Positions 9,214-16,912 of a stretch of 20,456 bases of DNA are shown piece after piece. Position numbers and translations under genes: made by a program. The notes below the pieces were generated by a model. That model did no database searches and had not been told where the DNA came from. It worked only from the letters and a program-made list of their open reading frames with translations. Location: the NCBI GenBank assembly GCA_050288085.1, contig JBNKDD010000082.1, forward strand, positions 1 through 20,456, written 5' to 3'. This DNA is from JBNKDD01 sp050288085. Lineage in GTDB: Bacteria; Chloroflexota; Anaerolineae; Aggregatilineales; UBA3940. Position 1 is the stretch's first letter. The number at the start of each line of letters is the position of its first letter.

Positions 9214-9543
9214 CTATGGAAGGTGAAATACTTCTTCCAGTTCAACCATCTGTTCGTCAGCGTGTGTGTCGTTTCCACTGGGGGACTCGAAGAAAGGAGC
9301 CATCATGCTTTGCCAGCGATCATTGATCTCTTTCTCGGCCATGAGAGCACGCGCTGTATCGAAGTCATGCGGGGTTTCAAAGTAGCCAAACATCAGGCCG
9401 TCTTCCCGCATGAACAAGGAGTAGTTATGCCAGCCTGTTTCGGTGAGAGCTTGCTTCATCTCCGGCCAAACATCCTGGTGAATCTTCTTGTATTCATCCA
9501 ACCGCTCAGGTTTGACCTTGAGTAAAAAGGCCACTCGATGCAT
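9214..9543 (-). CDS. rhaM: L-rhamnose mutarotase
   Basis: This 109-residue protein matches the RhaM/YiiL family closely. It speeds interconversion of alpha- and beta-L-rhamnopyranose so that the isomerase receives its preferred anomer. Visible marks are RVAFLLKVKPERLDEYKKIH with the catalytic His 22, DVWPEM, GWHNYSLFM, MFGYFE and the typical C-terminus LEEVFHLP. It has a slight insert (PSGNDTHADEQM) before the last strand, so it is a little longer than the usual 104 residues. The start at 9543 follows GGGAAG. The gene sits between the binding-protein gene, with a stable hairpin between them, and the isomerase gene. Confidence 0.93.
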   Translation of the reverse strand: MHRVAFLLKVKPERLDEYKKIHQDVWPEMKQALTETGWHNYSLFMREDGLMFGYFETPHDFDTARALMAEKEINDRWQSMMAPFFESPSGNDTHADEQMVELEEVFHLP

Positions 9544-9572
9544 AATCAGCTTCCCATCTTATTATGGTGGAA

Positions 9573-9616
9573 GGGGGCCCTGTGATAGTCTTCCAAAACA
9601 AATGCACAGGGCTCCC
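9573..9616 (-). other. Stem-loop between binding-protein and mutarotase genes
   Basis: GGGGGCCCTGTG (9573-9584) can pair with CACAGGGCTCCC (9605-9616) around a 20-base loop: 12 positions with one non-Watson-Crick pair. On the minus-strand transcript it lies just after the rhaS-like stop. No run of T follows, so it is not an ordinary terminator. Hairpins in this place often protect the upstream binding-protein message and make it more abundant than its neighbours. That role is inference. Confidence 0.5.
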
Positions 9617-9648
9617 AAACTTTTAACGTTAGTGCATTGACACTCTAG

Positions 9649-10737
9649 TTAGAAGTCGAAATCGTCAATGTTATCGATGTCAAACACGGTGGGTGTACCC
9701 AGCAGCACGGTGCCGTCATCGGCGATCGTGTAGCTGCCCAGCTTGCCTGCTTCGAAAGAATCGCCGGGTTCGCCAGCAATTTCGCCGGTGATAATGGCGT
9801 TCAGGGTGTAAACGGCCAGGTAGCCAAGATCACCCGGATTCCACAGCGCGAATTCTGGTGATGATCCACTCTTGACATATTCACGCATCTGGTTGGGTGT
9901 TCCCAGGCCGGTGACAAACACTTCACCAACACGGTCTTGATCCTCAACAGCGCGGGCTGAAGCAGCAATACCAACGGTGGTCGGCGCAATGATCACTTCC
10001 AGGTCGGGGTAGGTGCGCATCAGGCCGAGCGCTTCGTTATAGCTCTTCTCGTCTTCGTCGTCACCGTAAACGGTATCAACCAGTTCGAGGCCGCTGTATT
10101 CGTCTTCCTGTAGGACTTCTTCCATCAGGGCGATCCACTCGTTTTGGTTGGGGGCGGTTGACGTAGCACTCAGGATCGCAATCTGGCCCTCGCCATCTGC
10201 CAACCTGGAAGCCATTTCGATCTGAACACGAGCAATACCCTCAGCCGTCGCCTGAACCACATGCACATTGCGGCCTTCCGGTGCAATTGCCGAGTCCCAG
10301 GTCACCACCGGGATTCCGGCATCCATGGCTTCTTTCCCGGTCGGGACAAGGGCGTCAGCGTCATTCGCCGAAATCGCCAATCCGCTGATCTGCTGGGCAA
10401 TCAGTGAATTCAATAGTTGGATCTGCTCGGTCGCGTCAGCGGTAGCCGAACCCTGGTATTCAACTGTGATACCAAGTTCTCCCGCCGCTTCCTGGGCACC
10501 AACATTGGCGGTGTCAAAGTACGGGTTGCCGAGATTCTTTGGCACGAGAGCAATGGTGATGTCACCAGCCATTTCTTCTTCGGCCATTGGCTCTTCTGCC
10601 ATCTCTTCTTGTTCAGCTGGAGCCTCTTCCTCAACCGGCGCTGGAGCAGGTGCACACGCCACCATTGCAAAGACGGCGAGTAACACAACCAGAATCATTA
10701 GGTGTTTTTTGAACATGCTGATCCCCTTTGTGAACAT
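9649..10737 (-). CDS. rhaS: Rhamnose ABC transporter substrate-binding lipoprotein
   Basis: A 362-residue periplasmic-binding protein of the RbsB/LacI-like fold (Peripla_BP_4). It has a lipoprotein signal (FKKHLMILVVLLAVFAMVAC) and a very acidic linker (PVEEEAPAEQEEMAEEPMAE). The binding domain follows: ITIALVPKNLGNPYFDTANV, then GSATADATEQIQLLNSLIAQ, ISANDADAL, DAGIPVVTWDS and FVTGLGTPNQMREYV. It should be anchored outside the membrane and deliver L-rhamnose, possibly rhamnosides, to the two permeases upstream. The substrate is assigned from the operon, not from residues. The start at 10737 has an excellent AAAGGAGG; an internal Met at 10716 also has AGGGGA and would give a more usual signal peptide, so the start is open. 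The symbol follows rhizobial usage and is not the AraC-type regulator RhaS of E. coli. Confidence 0.88.
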   Translation of the reverse strand: MFTKGISMFKKHLMILVVLLAVFAMVACAPAPAPVEEEAPAEQEEMAEEPMAEEEMAGDITIALVPKNLGNPYFDTANVGAQEAAGELGITVEYQGSATADATEQIQLLNSLIAQQISGLAISANDADALVPTGKEAMDAGIPVVTWDSAIAPEGRNVHVVQATAEGIARVQIEMASRLADGEGQIAILSATSTAPNQNEWIALMEEVLQEDEYSGLELVDTVYGDDEDEKSYNEALGLMRTYPDLEVIIAPTTVGIAASARAVEDQDRVGEVFVTGLGTPNQMREYVKSGSSPEFALWNPGDLGYLAVYTLNAIITGEIAGEPGDSFEAGKLGSYTIADDGTVLLGTPTVFDIDNIDDFDF

Positions 10738-10810
10738 AATCTATTTCCTCCTTTAGTTAAAGTCGCACGTTTATGAACGAAATCCTGTCTTATACTCATC
10801 CCTCCTTATC

Positions 10811-11935
10811 TCACTGAGTGAGCACCAACGCACGTGACCAGAAGAAAAAGATGATAAATCCGGCGACAGCCACGACAAATATCACAGCACTGGCTAACCG
10901 TCCCATTTGCAAACCATCAGAGGATCCGGTTCTGCTGGAAAGCGCCCGGCCTACATACGGCAGCATCACCGACAGAACCAGCAGCAGGCCAATCGCAATG
11001 CTCTGTACCTGCCCCTGAATGTTGCTCAATCCCATTCCAAAGCGCAGTAAGCCGATCAGCACCAGTGACAGCACTGCACCAATCATCGTCCCACTGCCGC
11101 CAAAGATGTTGATACCACCTAATACCGTCGCCGTGATGACCGCCAGTTCTAACCCATTGCCGATATCGGGACGGGTGCTGCCGAACCGGGCCGCCAGGAC
11201 GATCCCGGCCAGGGCGGACATCAGCCCGGACAGTGCAAATATGGTTAATTTGATCCGGGCAACAGGGACACCTGAATAGCGGGCTGCATCTTCGTTATTG
11301 CCGATAGCATACAGGTAGCGCCCAAAGGTCGTTTTGTGTAGTACCAATCCGAAGATAACGGCCAGCACCAGGAACAGCGCCAGCGAAAACGGGATGCGTG
11401 TATCCCCGATTGATCCCTGACCCAGATAAGTGAAGGCTTCGGGATAACCGCGTGCGGCATTATCACCGAGCATGGCGTATGCCATCCCTCGATAGAAGGC
11501 GTAGGTCCCCAGCGTTACCACCAGGGCAGGCAGCTTCAGCCGCGCAATAAGGAAGCCGTTTAGTAACCCTGCAACCAGACCGAGGAGCAAAGCCGCTCCG
11601 GCAGCAGGCCATATATTCCAACCGGTGTTGAACAGCAGCCCCATCAGCGAGGCACACATCCCCATGGTTGATGCCACTGAGAGATCGATATTGCCGGTGA
11701 TGATAATGTAGGCCATCGGCAGGATCATGATGCCCAATTCCATGAAGTCTCTTGCCGCGCGAGACAGGTTGCTGCCCTGCAAAAAGAAGGGCGAGATCTG
11801 CGCATTGACAATGATGACGACGACTATCAGGCCAACTAAGAGCACTTCCCATCGTAACAGGGCTGACTGCCATGATCGAGGTGGTTTGTATTGCCTGCGA
11901 GACTCGCTTGAAGTTGCAGTTGATGAAGTTGACAT
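10811..11935 (-). CDS. rhaQ: Rhamnose ABC transporter permease (second)
   Basis: A 374-residue inner-membrane permease of the ribose/rhamnose class (BPD_transp_2). It has about ten hydrophobic helices and the family hallmarks MAYIIITGNIDLSVASTMGM and GLLNGFLIARLKLPALVVTL. ARYSGVPVARIKLTIFALSG is the cytoplasmic loop that contacts the ATPase, and LGGINIFGGSGTMIGAVLSL follows. It is somewhat long because of a 35-residue polar N-terminus (MSTSSTATSSESRR...) and a C-terminal extra helix ending FFFWSRALVLTQ. The start lies two bases after the stop of the preceding permease, so translation is probably coupled. It would form a heterodimeric channel with the 11938-12948 product. Assigning P versus Q between the two is a guess. 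Confidence 0.88.
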   Translation of the reverse strand: MSTSSTATSSESRRQYKPPRSWQSALLRWEVLLVGLIVVVIIVNAQISPFFLQGSNLSRAARDFMELGIMILPMAYIIITGNIDLSVASTMGMCASLMGLLFNTGWNIWPAAGAALLLGLVAGLLNGFLIARLKLPALVVTLGTYAFYRGMAYAMLGDNAARGYPEAFTYLGQGSIGDTRIPFSLALFLVLAVIFGLVLHKTTFGRYLYAIGNNEDAARYSGVPVARIKLTIFALSGLMSALAGIVLAARFGSTRPDIGNGLELAVITATVLGGINIFGGSGTMIGAVLSLVLIGLLRFGMGLSNIQGQVQSIAIGLLLVLSVMLPYVGRALSSRTGSSDGLQMGRLASAVIFVVAVAGFIIFFFWSRALVLTQ

Positions 11936-11937
11936 GG

Positions 11938-12948
11938 TTATTTACTCTCGACGGTGAGGCGTTGTATTCTGCGCAAAATGGCAGAGTCAACGATGACAGC
12001 TAGCAGAATGAGCATACCCTGGATAGCAAGCTGCCAGAATGGTGAGATGCGAACCATTGTCAGGGAGTTTTCAATCACCCCTAACAAAAAGGCACCCAGC
12101 ACCACACCCAGCACCGTCCCGCTGCCTCCAAAGATATTCACCCCACCGACAACGGGCGCGGCGACCGTTTGCAGTTCGAAGCCCAGCGCCGTATTTGTCT
12201 GTGCGGACTCAAATCGAGATGCCCACAACACACCCGCCATTCCACACAACACGCCAGATATGATGTACACCAGGAAGATGATCCGCTGTACCCGCACCCC
12301 GGCGACATTTGCGGCGTCGGGATTGCTGCCTACCGCATAAATATTGCGCCCGGTCTGGGTGTAGTTCAGAAAGTAGAACACACCAATCGCCACCACGATG
12401 GCGATCAGTATCAGGTTAGGGACCCCTAACGGTGTTCCTTTTGATAATTGACGGAACTGCTCCGGCATCTCAAAGGCGTTGATCCAGGTTCCCTGGCTGT
12501 ACAGGAAAACCATCCCCCGGTAAATGCTGAGCGTACCCAGTGTCGCGATAATCGGCGGGACATTGCCCCAGGTAATGATCGCCCCGTTGATGCTGCCAAG
12601 TACTGCGCCTAATAACATCCCCAAGAGCAAAGCCACAGCCGGGTTGAGATCCGGGTAAGCCACGATCATGAAGGACACCATCATGGCAACCAGCCCGATC
12701 ATTGACCCCACCGACAGGTCAATTCCCTGGGTAATGATGACCATCATCTGCCCCAGCCCAACAATTGCCAGGATCGAGATGTTCAATAAGATGTCGCGGA
12801 AGTTGGCAATCGTCAGGAAATAAGGACTGAACAGACTGACGACTATGATCAGTAAAATCGTGAATAGAAATATTCCGACTTCTCGGAAGCGCATCAGTAA
12901 AAGCATCAGGTTGGGAGTTGTAGAGCGTTTTTCGGTTAAGGTTGACAT
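11938..12948 (-). CDS. rhaP: Rhamnose ABC transporter permease (first)
   Basis: A 336-residue permease of the same ribose-type family as its downstream partner. It has MMVIITQGIDLSVGSMIGLV, GSINGAIITWGNVPPIIATL, the ATPase-contact loop ANVAGVRVQRIIFLVYIISG, and VVGGVNIFGGSGTVLGVVLG near the end. The length is normal for the family. ATG 12948 has TTAGGAATAAC upstream, and the gene begins 28 bases after the stop of the ATPase gene. The two permeases differ clearly in sequence, as is usual for the paired rhamnose/autoinducer-2-like transporters. Confidence 0.88.
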   Translation of the reverse strand: MSTLTEKRSTTPNLMLLLMRFREVGIFLFTILLIIVVSLFSPYFLTIANFRDILLNISILAIVGLGQMMVIITQGIDLSVGSMIGLVAMMVSFMIVAYPDLNPAVALLLGMLLGAVLGSINGAIITWGNVPPIIATLGTLSIYRGMVFLYSQGTWINAFEMPEQFRQLSKGTPLGVPNLILIAIVVAIGVFYFLNYTQTGRNIYAVGSNPDAANVAGVRVQRIIFLVYIISGVLCGMAGVLWASRFESAQTNTALGFELQTVAAPVVGGVNIFGGSGTVLGVVLGAFLLGVIENSLTMVRISPFWQLAIQGMLILLAVIVDSAILRRIQRLTVESK

Positions 12949-12976
12949 GTGTTATTCCTAATATTGGCCTTCAGCG

Positions 12977-14467
12977 CTAGCCAGTAGTAATGACATGCAT
13001 CAGCTTTTCCTGAGTGGCTTCTTCACGGTCAAACTGCCCTCCGAGTTGACCTTCGCGTATGACCAGAATCCGGTCACTCATGCCAAGTATTTCAGGCAGT
13101 TCAGACGAAATCATGATGATTGCTACTCCCTCCGCTGCAAGCTGGCCCAATATCTGGTGCAGTTCCGATTTTGCGCCTACATCTACGCCGCGGGTTGGCT
13201 CATCTAATATCAGGATGCGTGGTTTGGTTGCCAACCATTTAGAGAGGACAACCTTCTGCTGGTTTCCCCCGGAAAGCTCCTGCGCCTTTTGCCAGATACT
13301 GGCAGCTTTCACATTTAACTGCTCGGCAAGTTCTTGAGCGGCTGCGTTTTCCCACCGGTTGTTGATCCAGGTTGCTGTTGCAAATTGGTGTAGGATAGAC
13401 ATGGTGACGTTGCTGGAGATGCTCATTGGTAGGATCAGGCCGTGTGTCTTGCGATCCTCAGGTACATAGGCGATGCCCAATGCCATTGCCTGCTGCGGCG
13501 ACCGAATGGTGACCGGCTGTCCGTTGATGATAATCTGACCTGATATCGCCGGTTCGGTGCCGAAAATCGCCCGTGCGATATCCGTGCGACCTGCTCCCAC
13601 CAGCCCGTACACGCCAAGAATTTCGCCTGCCCGGACATCAAATGAGATATTCTCAAACCGCCCTGGAATAGACAGGCTCTTGACTTCGAAGACAACCTCG
13701 CCGATTTTGACATCTTCTTTAGGATAGAGTGAATCCAACGACCGCCCGACCATCATCTGGATCAGCTCATCACGGGTGACATTATTGATCATTCGCGTGC
13801 CAATGTAATTCCCATCCCGTAGAATGGTCACCTGGTCGGCCAGCATGAATAGCTCATCCAATCGATGGGAAATAAAAACAAGGGCCGTTCCCTGGTCTTT
13901 CAACCGCCGCGCAATGGCAAACAAATCTTCAACTTCGGATAGGGTAAGCGATGAAGTCGGCTCGTCCATGATAAGCACTCTCGCATTGAGGGATAGCGCC
14001 CGCGCTATTTCAACCATCTGCTGCTGCGCCACACTCAATGATCGAGCTTTTGTTCGCACGTCCAGCCTCAATCCCAGGGATTCAAGTAGGGCTTCTGCAT
14101 CTTTGTACATCTGTGCCCAGTCAATCCGGCCTGCTTTTTTAGGCTGTCGGCCAACATAGATATTTTCGGCGATATCCAGATCAGGAAAGAGGTTAGGTTC
14201 CTGGTAGATGGCGGCAATTGCCGCGGACTGCGCATCACGCGGGTTGGCAAACTGCACGGGCTTACCGTCCAACAATATCTCGCCGCTGTCGGGTTGGTAG
14301 ACACCGGTGATAATCTTGATGAGGGTTGACTTGCCCGCACCGTTCTCACCAAAAAGCGCATGGACTTCCCCTGCGTAGATGTCGAATCCAACATCTTTCA
14401 ATGCCTGCACGCCTCCAAAAGTTTTGTGGATGCCTCGCATAGAAATAACCGGTTGTGTTTTTTCCAT
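12977..14467 (-). CDS. rhaT: Rhamnose ABC transporter ATPase (two ABC domains)
   Basis: A 496-residue double ABC ATPase of the sugar-import type (RbsA/MglA/RhaT). The first domain has Walker A GENGAGKST (40-48), a slightly divergent signature LSVAQQQM (144-151), Walker B VLIMDEPTSSL (164-174) and the switch His 201. The second has the degenerate Walker A GLVGAGRTD (288-296), signature LSGGNQQK (398-405) and Walker B ILILDEPTRGVDVG (418-431). This asymmetry is normal for the family. I chose ATG 14467 rather than the in-frame ATG 14563, because the extra 32 residues match nothing and the earlier start would lie upstream of the transcription start predicted from the promoter. It is the first gene of the operon. 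Sugar identity comes from the operon. Confidence 0.9.
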   Translation of the reverse strand: MEKTQPVISMRGIHKTFGGVQALKDVGFDIYAGEVHALFGENGAGKSTLIKIITGVYQPDSGEILLDGKPVQFANPRDAQSAAIAAIYQEPNLFPDLDIAENIYVGRQPKKAGRIDWAQMYKDAEALLESLGLRLDVRTKARSLSVAQQQMVEIARALSLNARVLIMDEPTSSLTLSEVEDLFAIARRLKDQGTALVFISHRLDELFMLADQVTILRDGNYIGTRMINNVTRDELIQMMVGRSLDSLYPKEDVKIGEVVFEVKSLSIPGRFENISFDVRAGEILGVYGLVGAGRTDIARAIFGTEPAISGQIIINGQPVTIRSPQQAMALGIAYVPEDRKTHGLILPMSISSNVTMSILHQFATATWINNRWENAAAQELAEQLNVKAASIWQKAQELSGGNQQKVVLSKWLATKPRILILDEPTRGVDVGAKSELHQILGQLAAEGVAIIMISSELPEILGMSDRILVIREGQLGGQFDREEATQEKLMHVITTG

Positions 14468-14506
14468 GTTGAAGAACCTGTGGTGTTGTTGAAAACTGTT
14501 GAAAAG
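14468..14506. promoter_or_regulatory. Direct-repeat operator boxes in the operon leader
   Basis: GTTGAAAA occurs at 14488-14495 and again at 14498-14505, exactly ten bases apart. A near copy, GTTGAAGA, lies at 14468-14475, two turns further. They lie between the predicted transcription start and the rhaT start codon, a good place for a repressor roadblock. Reversed copies, TTTTCAAC (14576-14583) and TTTTCAAA (14596-14603), lie on the other side of the promoter. Binding by the divergent DeoR-type regulator is inference. Confidence 0.5.
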
Positions 14507-14529
14507 TTTCGTTTTCTTGTGATTAGATA

Positions 14530-14558
14530 TTGACATCATAAATGAAAACCATTTTAAT
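14530..14558 (+). promoter_or_regulatory. Head-on overlapping promoter toward the regulator gene
   Basis: The same DNA read on the plus strand gives -35 TTGACA (14530-14535), a 17-base spacer and -10 TTTAAT (14553-14558). It overlaps the operon promoter almost completely in the opposite direction, so the two polymerases should exclude each other. It would give the regulator a leader of about 130 bases. Confidence 0.5.
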
Positions 14559-14563
14559 GTCAA
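14535..14563 (-). promoter_or_regulatory. Promoter of the rhamnose operon
   Basis: On the minus strand a perfect -35 TTGACA (14563-14558), a 17-base spacer and -10 TATGAT (14540-14535) form a near-consensus housekeeping promoter. The transcript would begin near 14528 and reach the rhaT start at 14467 after about 60 bases, a leader that contains the GTTGAAAA boxes. Confidence 0.75.
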
Positions 14564-14612
14564 TATAAAAGTTGTTTTTCAACAGATATCGATAGTTTTC
14601 AAAAGCGTCAAG

Positions 14613-14641
14613 CCTTCAAACTCTCGATTTTCATGTATAAT
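14613..14641 (+). promoter_or_regulatory. Possible second promoter of the regulator gene
   Basis: TATAAT (14636-14641) is a perfect -10 box, but the -35 region is poor (CCTTCA at 14613-14618). It would give a leader of about 45 bases before ATG 14693. Confidence 0.4.
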
Positions 14642-14692
14642 CAGCAGTAGACTTCCGTTTCGTCGATATGACGAACAGATTAGGATGAGTTA

Positions 14693-16384
14693 ATGAACGA
14701 CGATATGACCACCTTTGAACGACGCCAACGCATTGTTGACCTGGTCAATAACAACATGAGCGTCAAGGTAACATCGCTGGCCGAAGTGTTTGACGTATCA
14801 GAAACAACGATTCGTAATGACCTTGATGCTCTTGAAGCAGAAAATAGGTTGAGGCGTGTTCGTGGTGGGGCCGTTCCAATTGAACATGACGACAGAGACT
14901 CATTTGCTGGCCCGGTGAATATTGCCAATGCTCAGGCTAAAAAGCGTATTGCCCGGTGGGCAGCAGACATGGTCGAAGATGGTGAGGCCATTCTGCTAGA
15001 TGCCAGCACGACCGTGCTGTGTATGGCCCCCTATCTTGAGAAGTACCGGAACCTGACGATAGTCACGAATGGCATCGATATCGCACGCATTCTCGCCGAG
15101 AATCCATCGAACACCGTTGTCTTGATTGGCGGGGTAGTCAGCACCAGTGGAAAATCCATCAATACGTTGATAGGCACAGACTCTATCGCTAACCTGAAAT
15201 TCCATTCGGCGTTTGTATCCGGCGTCGGGTTTACCTTAGAGGCAGGTCTGACTGAACGCAGCCTCGAACAGGCACGACTCAAGCGGACATTGATGGCTTC
15301 TGCTAACCAGACGATTGCGCTCGTTGATTCCTCCAAACTTGGCAAATCGGGCCTTGCCCCCTTATTGGATGTATCCTCCATCTCGTACCTGGTTACAGAT
15401 GGTGATGCCGATCCTGTGTTTATTAATCAGGTGCGGGAGGCCGGGCTGAATGTTACCGTCTGTTTAGATGATCGGGTGAAGTCTTATACCTACCAGGCGG
15501 AAAAAGGATATCGTATTGGATTTGCCAATCTCAGTGAGGAGAATTCACAAATCGCGGTCGATGTCCGTCGTGGGCTTGAACGGGCCGCCCAGAATCTGAG
15601 CAGCATTAACCTGCTGGTGGCGGATAATCGCCTGGACCCTCAGCGTGCGATGCAGGTGGCCGATGACCTGATCGAGCAGGATGTCGATCTCGTCATCGAG
15701 TACCAGATCGATTACAAAACGAACAGCCTGATTATGGAAAAGTTTCAGGCGGCGAATATCCCGGTTATCGCGGTAGATATTCCAATTGTGGGTGCAACAT
15801 TCTTTGGTGTGGATAACTACCGGTCCGGGCACATGGCAGGGCTTGCTCTTGGTAACTGGATCCAGGAATATTGGGATGGTGAAGTTGATGCCATGATTGT
15901 CCTGATTGAGCCGCGTGCTGGCTCCCTGCCGGAGACTCGTATTCATGGTCAGGTGGATGGACTACAAGAAGTTATCGGACAGATTGACCCAAACAGCATC
16001 GTCTATTTAGACAGTGGCAATACCAGTTCAGTTAGCGAGGTCGCAGTTACCGAAGCCCTTTCCCAGCTTGCAAGCTGCCAGCATGTTGCCATCTTATCCT
16101 TTAATGATGATGCCGCATTTGGGGCATTACAGGCTGCTCGTAAGCTAGACCGTGAAGAGCATGTCGCCATTGTCGGGCAGGGTGCAGACCGAATTATCCG
16201 AAATGAGATCCGGCGGCAGAACTCGCGCATCATTGGTTCGTCTGCTTTCTTCCCCGAATGGTACGGTGACAAACTGATCAATCTTGCTATCAACATTTTA
16301 CAGGGTAAGCCTGTTCAGCCTGCCGTATACACGGAGCATGTCTTCATTGATCAGGAGAATATAAACATCTACTATCCAGACTGA
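14693..16384 (+). CDS. DeoR-type regulator fused to a periplasmic-binding-like sugar sensor, probable rhamnose regulator
   Basis: A 563-residue, three-part protein. Residues about 6-62 are a DeoR-type winged helix (ERRQRIVDLVNNNMSVKVTS, then LAEVFDVSETTIRNDLDAL and LRRVRGGAVP). Residues about 80-240 are the DeoR effector domain (LLDASTTVLCMAPYL, IVTNG, LIGGVVS, GVGFTLEAGLTERS, LVDSSKLGKSG). A normal DeoR regulator would end near residue 255. Here residues about 271-530 form a full LacI/RbsB-like ligand domain (GYRIGFANLSEENSQIAVDV, DLVIEYQIDY, AANIPVIAVDIP, FFGVDNYRSGHMAGLALGNW, AILSFNDDAAFGAL). It may therefore sense two ligands, a phosphorylated intermediate and a free sugar. It is transcribed away from the rhamnose operon, so a local regulatory role is very likely. 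No signal peptide is present, so the sensor is cytoplasmic. The start at 14693 has a modest AGGATGAG; ATG 14705 is an alternative. Confidence 0.88.
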   Translation: MNDDMTTFERRQRIVDLVNNNMSVKVTSLAEVFDVSETTIRNDLDALEAENRLRRVRGGAVPIEHDDRDSFAGPVNIANAQAKKRIARWAADMVEDGEAILLDASTTVLCMAPYLEKYRNLTIVTNGIDIARILAENPSNTVVLIGGVVSTSGKSINTLIGTDSIANLKFHSAFVSGVGFTLEAGLTERSLEQARLKRTLMASANQTIALVDSSKLGKSGLAPLLDVSSISYLVTDGDADPVFINQVREAGLNVTVCLDDRVKSYTYQAEKGYRIGFANLSEENSQIAVDVRRGLERAAQNLSSINLLVADNRLDPQRAMQVADDLIEQDVDLVIEYQIDYKTNSLIMEKFQAANIPVIAVDIPIVGATFFGVDNYRSGHMAGLALGNWIQEYWDGEVDAMIVLIEPRAGSLPETRIHGQVDGLQEVIGQIDPNSIVYLDSGNTSSVSEVAVTEALSQLASCQHVAILSFNDDAAFGALQAARKLDREEHVAIVGQGADRIIRNEIRRQNSRIIGSSAFFPEWYGDKLINLAINILQGKPVQPAVYTEHVFIDQENINIYYPD

Positions 16385-16490
16385 CCTATATGAGTTAAAG
16401 GCGAATCGCGTACCGAGCCACAGGCGAAGTTGCTTTCTTAAAATCACATAATCCATTTATTTTCAAGAACGAAGGCATTACCAATAAATG

Positions 16491-16530
16491 CGCCCAAAGC
16501 CCCTGGCTTTTTGCTATGGGGAGTAGTCAC
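16491..16530 (+). repeat. Solitary IS200/IS605-type terminal hairpin
   Basis: Plus-strand AAGCCCCTGGC...TATGGGGAGTAGTCAC closely matches the reverse complement of the element end at 2461-2493, including the last 12 bases (GGGAGTAGTCAC). The stem is CCCC/GGGG with a short inner GC pair. The longer omega-RNA-like sequence and any tnpB are missing here, so this is a relic or a minimal end. Orientation is opposite to that at 2461. Confidence 0.5.
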
Positions 16531-16632
16531 GTGTATGTAGATACTTTCACAATGGGGCTAACCTTGTAACCTTAATAGATTGGGCACTATTAATATTAAT
16601 TACAGGCTCGCTGGGATCAATTGAATCAAAGA

Positions 16633-16659
16633 AAAAGCGACCCTCTTTTGGCCGCTTTT
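16633..16659. terminator. Bidirectional intrinsic terminator between convergent units
   Basis: AAAAGCGACC (16633-16642) pairs with GGCCGCTTTT (16650-16659) over ten positions with one G-U-type pair and a 7-base loop. The A-rich and T-rich flanks provide a U-tract in both directions. It lies between the plus-strand regulator and the minus-strand phage-like genes, where both need to stop. Confidence 0.65.
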
Positions 16660-16912
16660 GATAGTAGCGATGACTGGCTTCGAGCCAGTAACCTGCGAGC
16701 GAAAAATCCGACATATGTCGAGTAGTTAAACAGTAAGCGGGTAAAGCCGCTTGGCGCGAACCCCTGGCCTTATTGGACAACAGTCTTCTCCCGAAAGCGT
16801 CGGTACGCTCCTCGTCACGATTAGGCCGCTATTTTGTGACGCTTTGCCTGGCGACGCCAGCGCCGGTGCTTTCGCCTGGCGCGTTTCGTCTGGCACGCCA
16901 CCTCCAGGTCTA
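16660..16912. other. Non-coding stretch downstream of the phage-like cassette
   Basis: No gene is supported here. It contains GC-rich short inverted repeats (TGGCGACGCCA near 16848-16858; CGTCAC/GTGACG at 16813-16818 and 16836-16841) and a very basic 26-codon frame on the minus strand that I do not accept as a gene. Confidence 0.3.

Larger units (their letters stand above)
14527..14566. promoter_or_regulatory. Inverted repeat spanning the divergent promoters (probable operator)
   Basis: ATATTGACAT (14527-14536) and ATGTCAATAT (14557-14566) form a perfect 10-bp inverted repeat. Its half-sites are 30 bases apart, about three helical turns. A smaller inner repeat, AAATG/CATTT, sits near the centre. 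Each half-site contains the -35 hexamer of one of two head-on promoters, so a bound repressor would block both. Confidence 0.6.

Noticed and set aside
14467..14563. N-terminal extension of the ABC ATPase from an earlier ATG
   Set aside because: The extra 32 residues match nothing in the family, and the earlier start lies upstream of the predicted transcription start of the consensus promoter.
16547..16780. 77-codon minus-strand frame
   Set aside because: It runs through the intrinsic terminator and has no recognisable domain or good start site.
16813..16841. Stem CGTCAC/GTGACG as terminator of the phage-like genes
   Set aside because: Only six pairs, a 17-base loop and no T-run. The hairpin at 16633-16659 is a far better terminator.
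16821..16901. Highly basic 26-codon minus-strand frame (12 Lys/Arg) after the holin-like gene
   Set aside because: It would need a GTG start touching its own Shine-Dalgarno, and the basic content can come from GC-rich short repeats. Not enough support for a gene.
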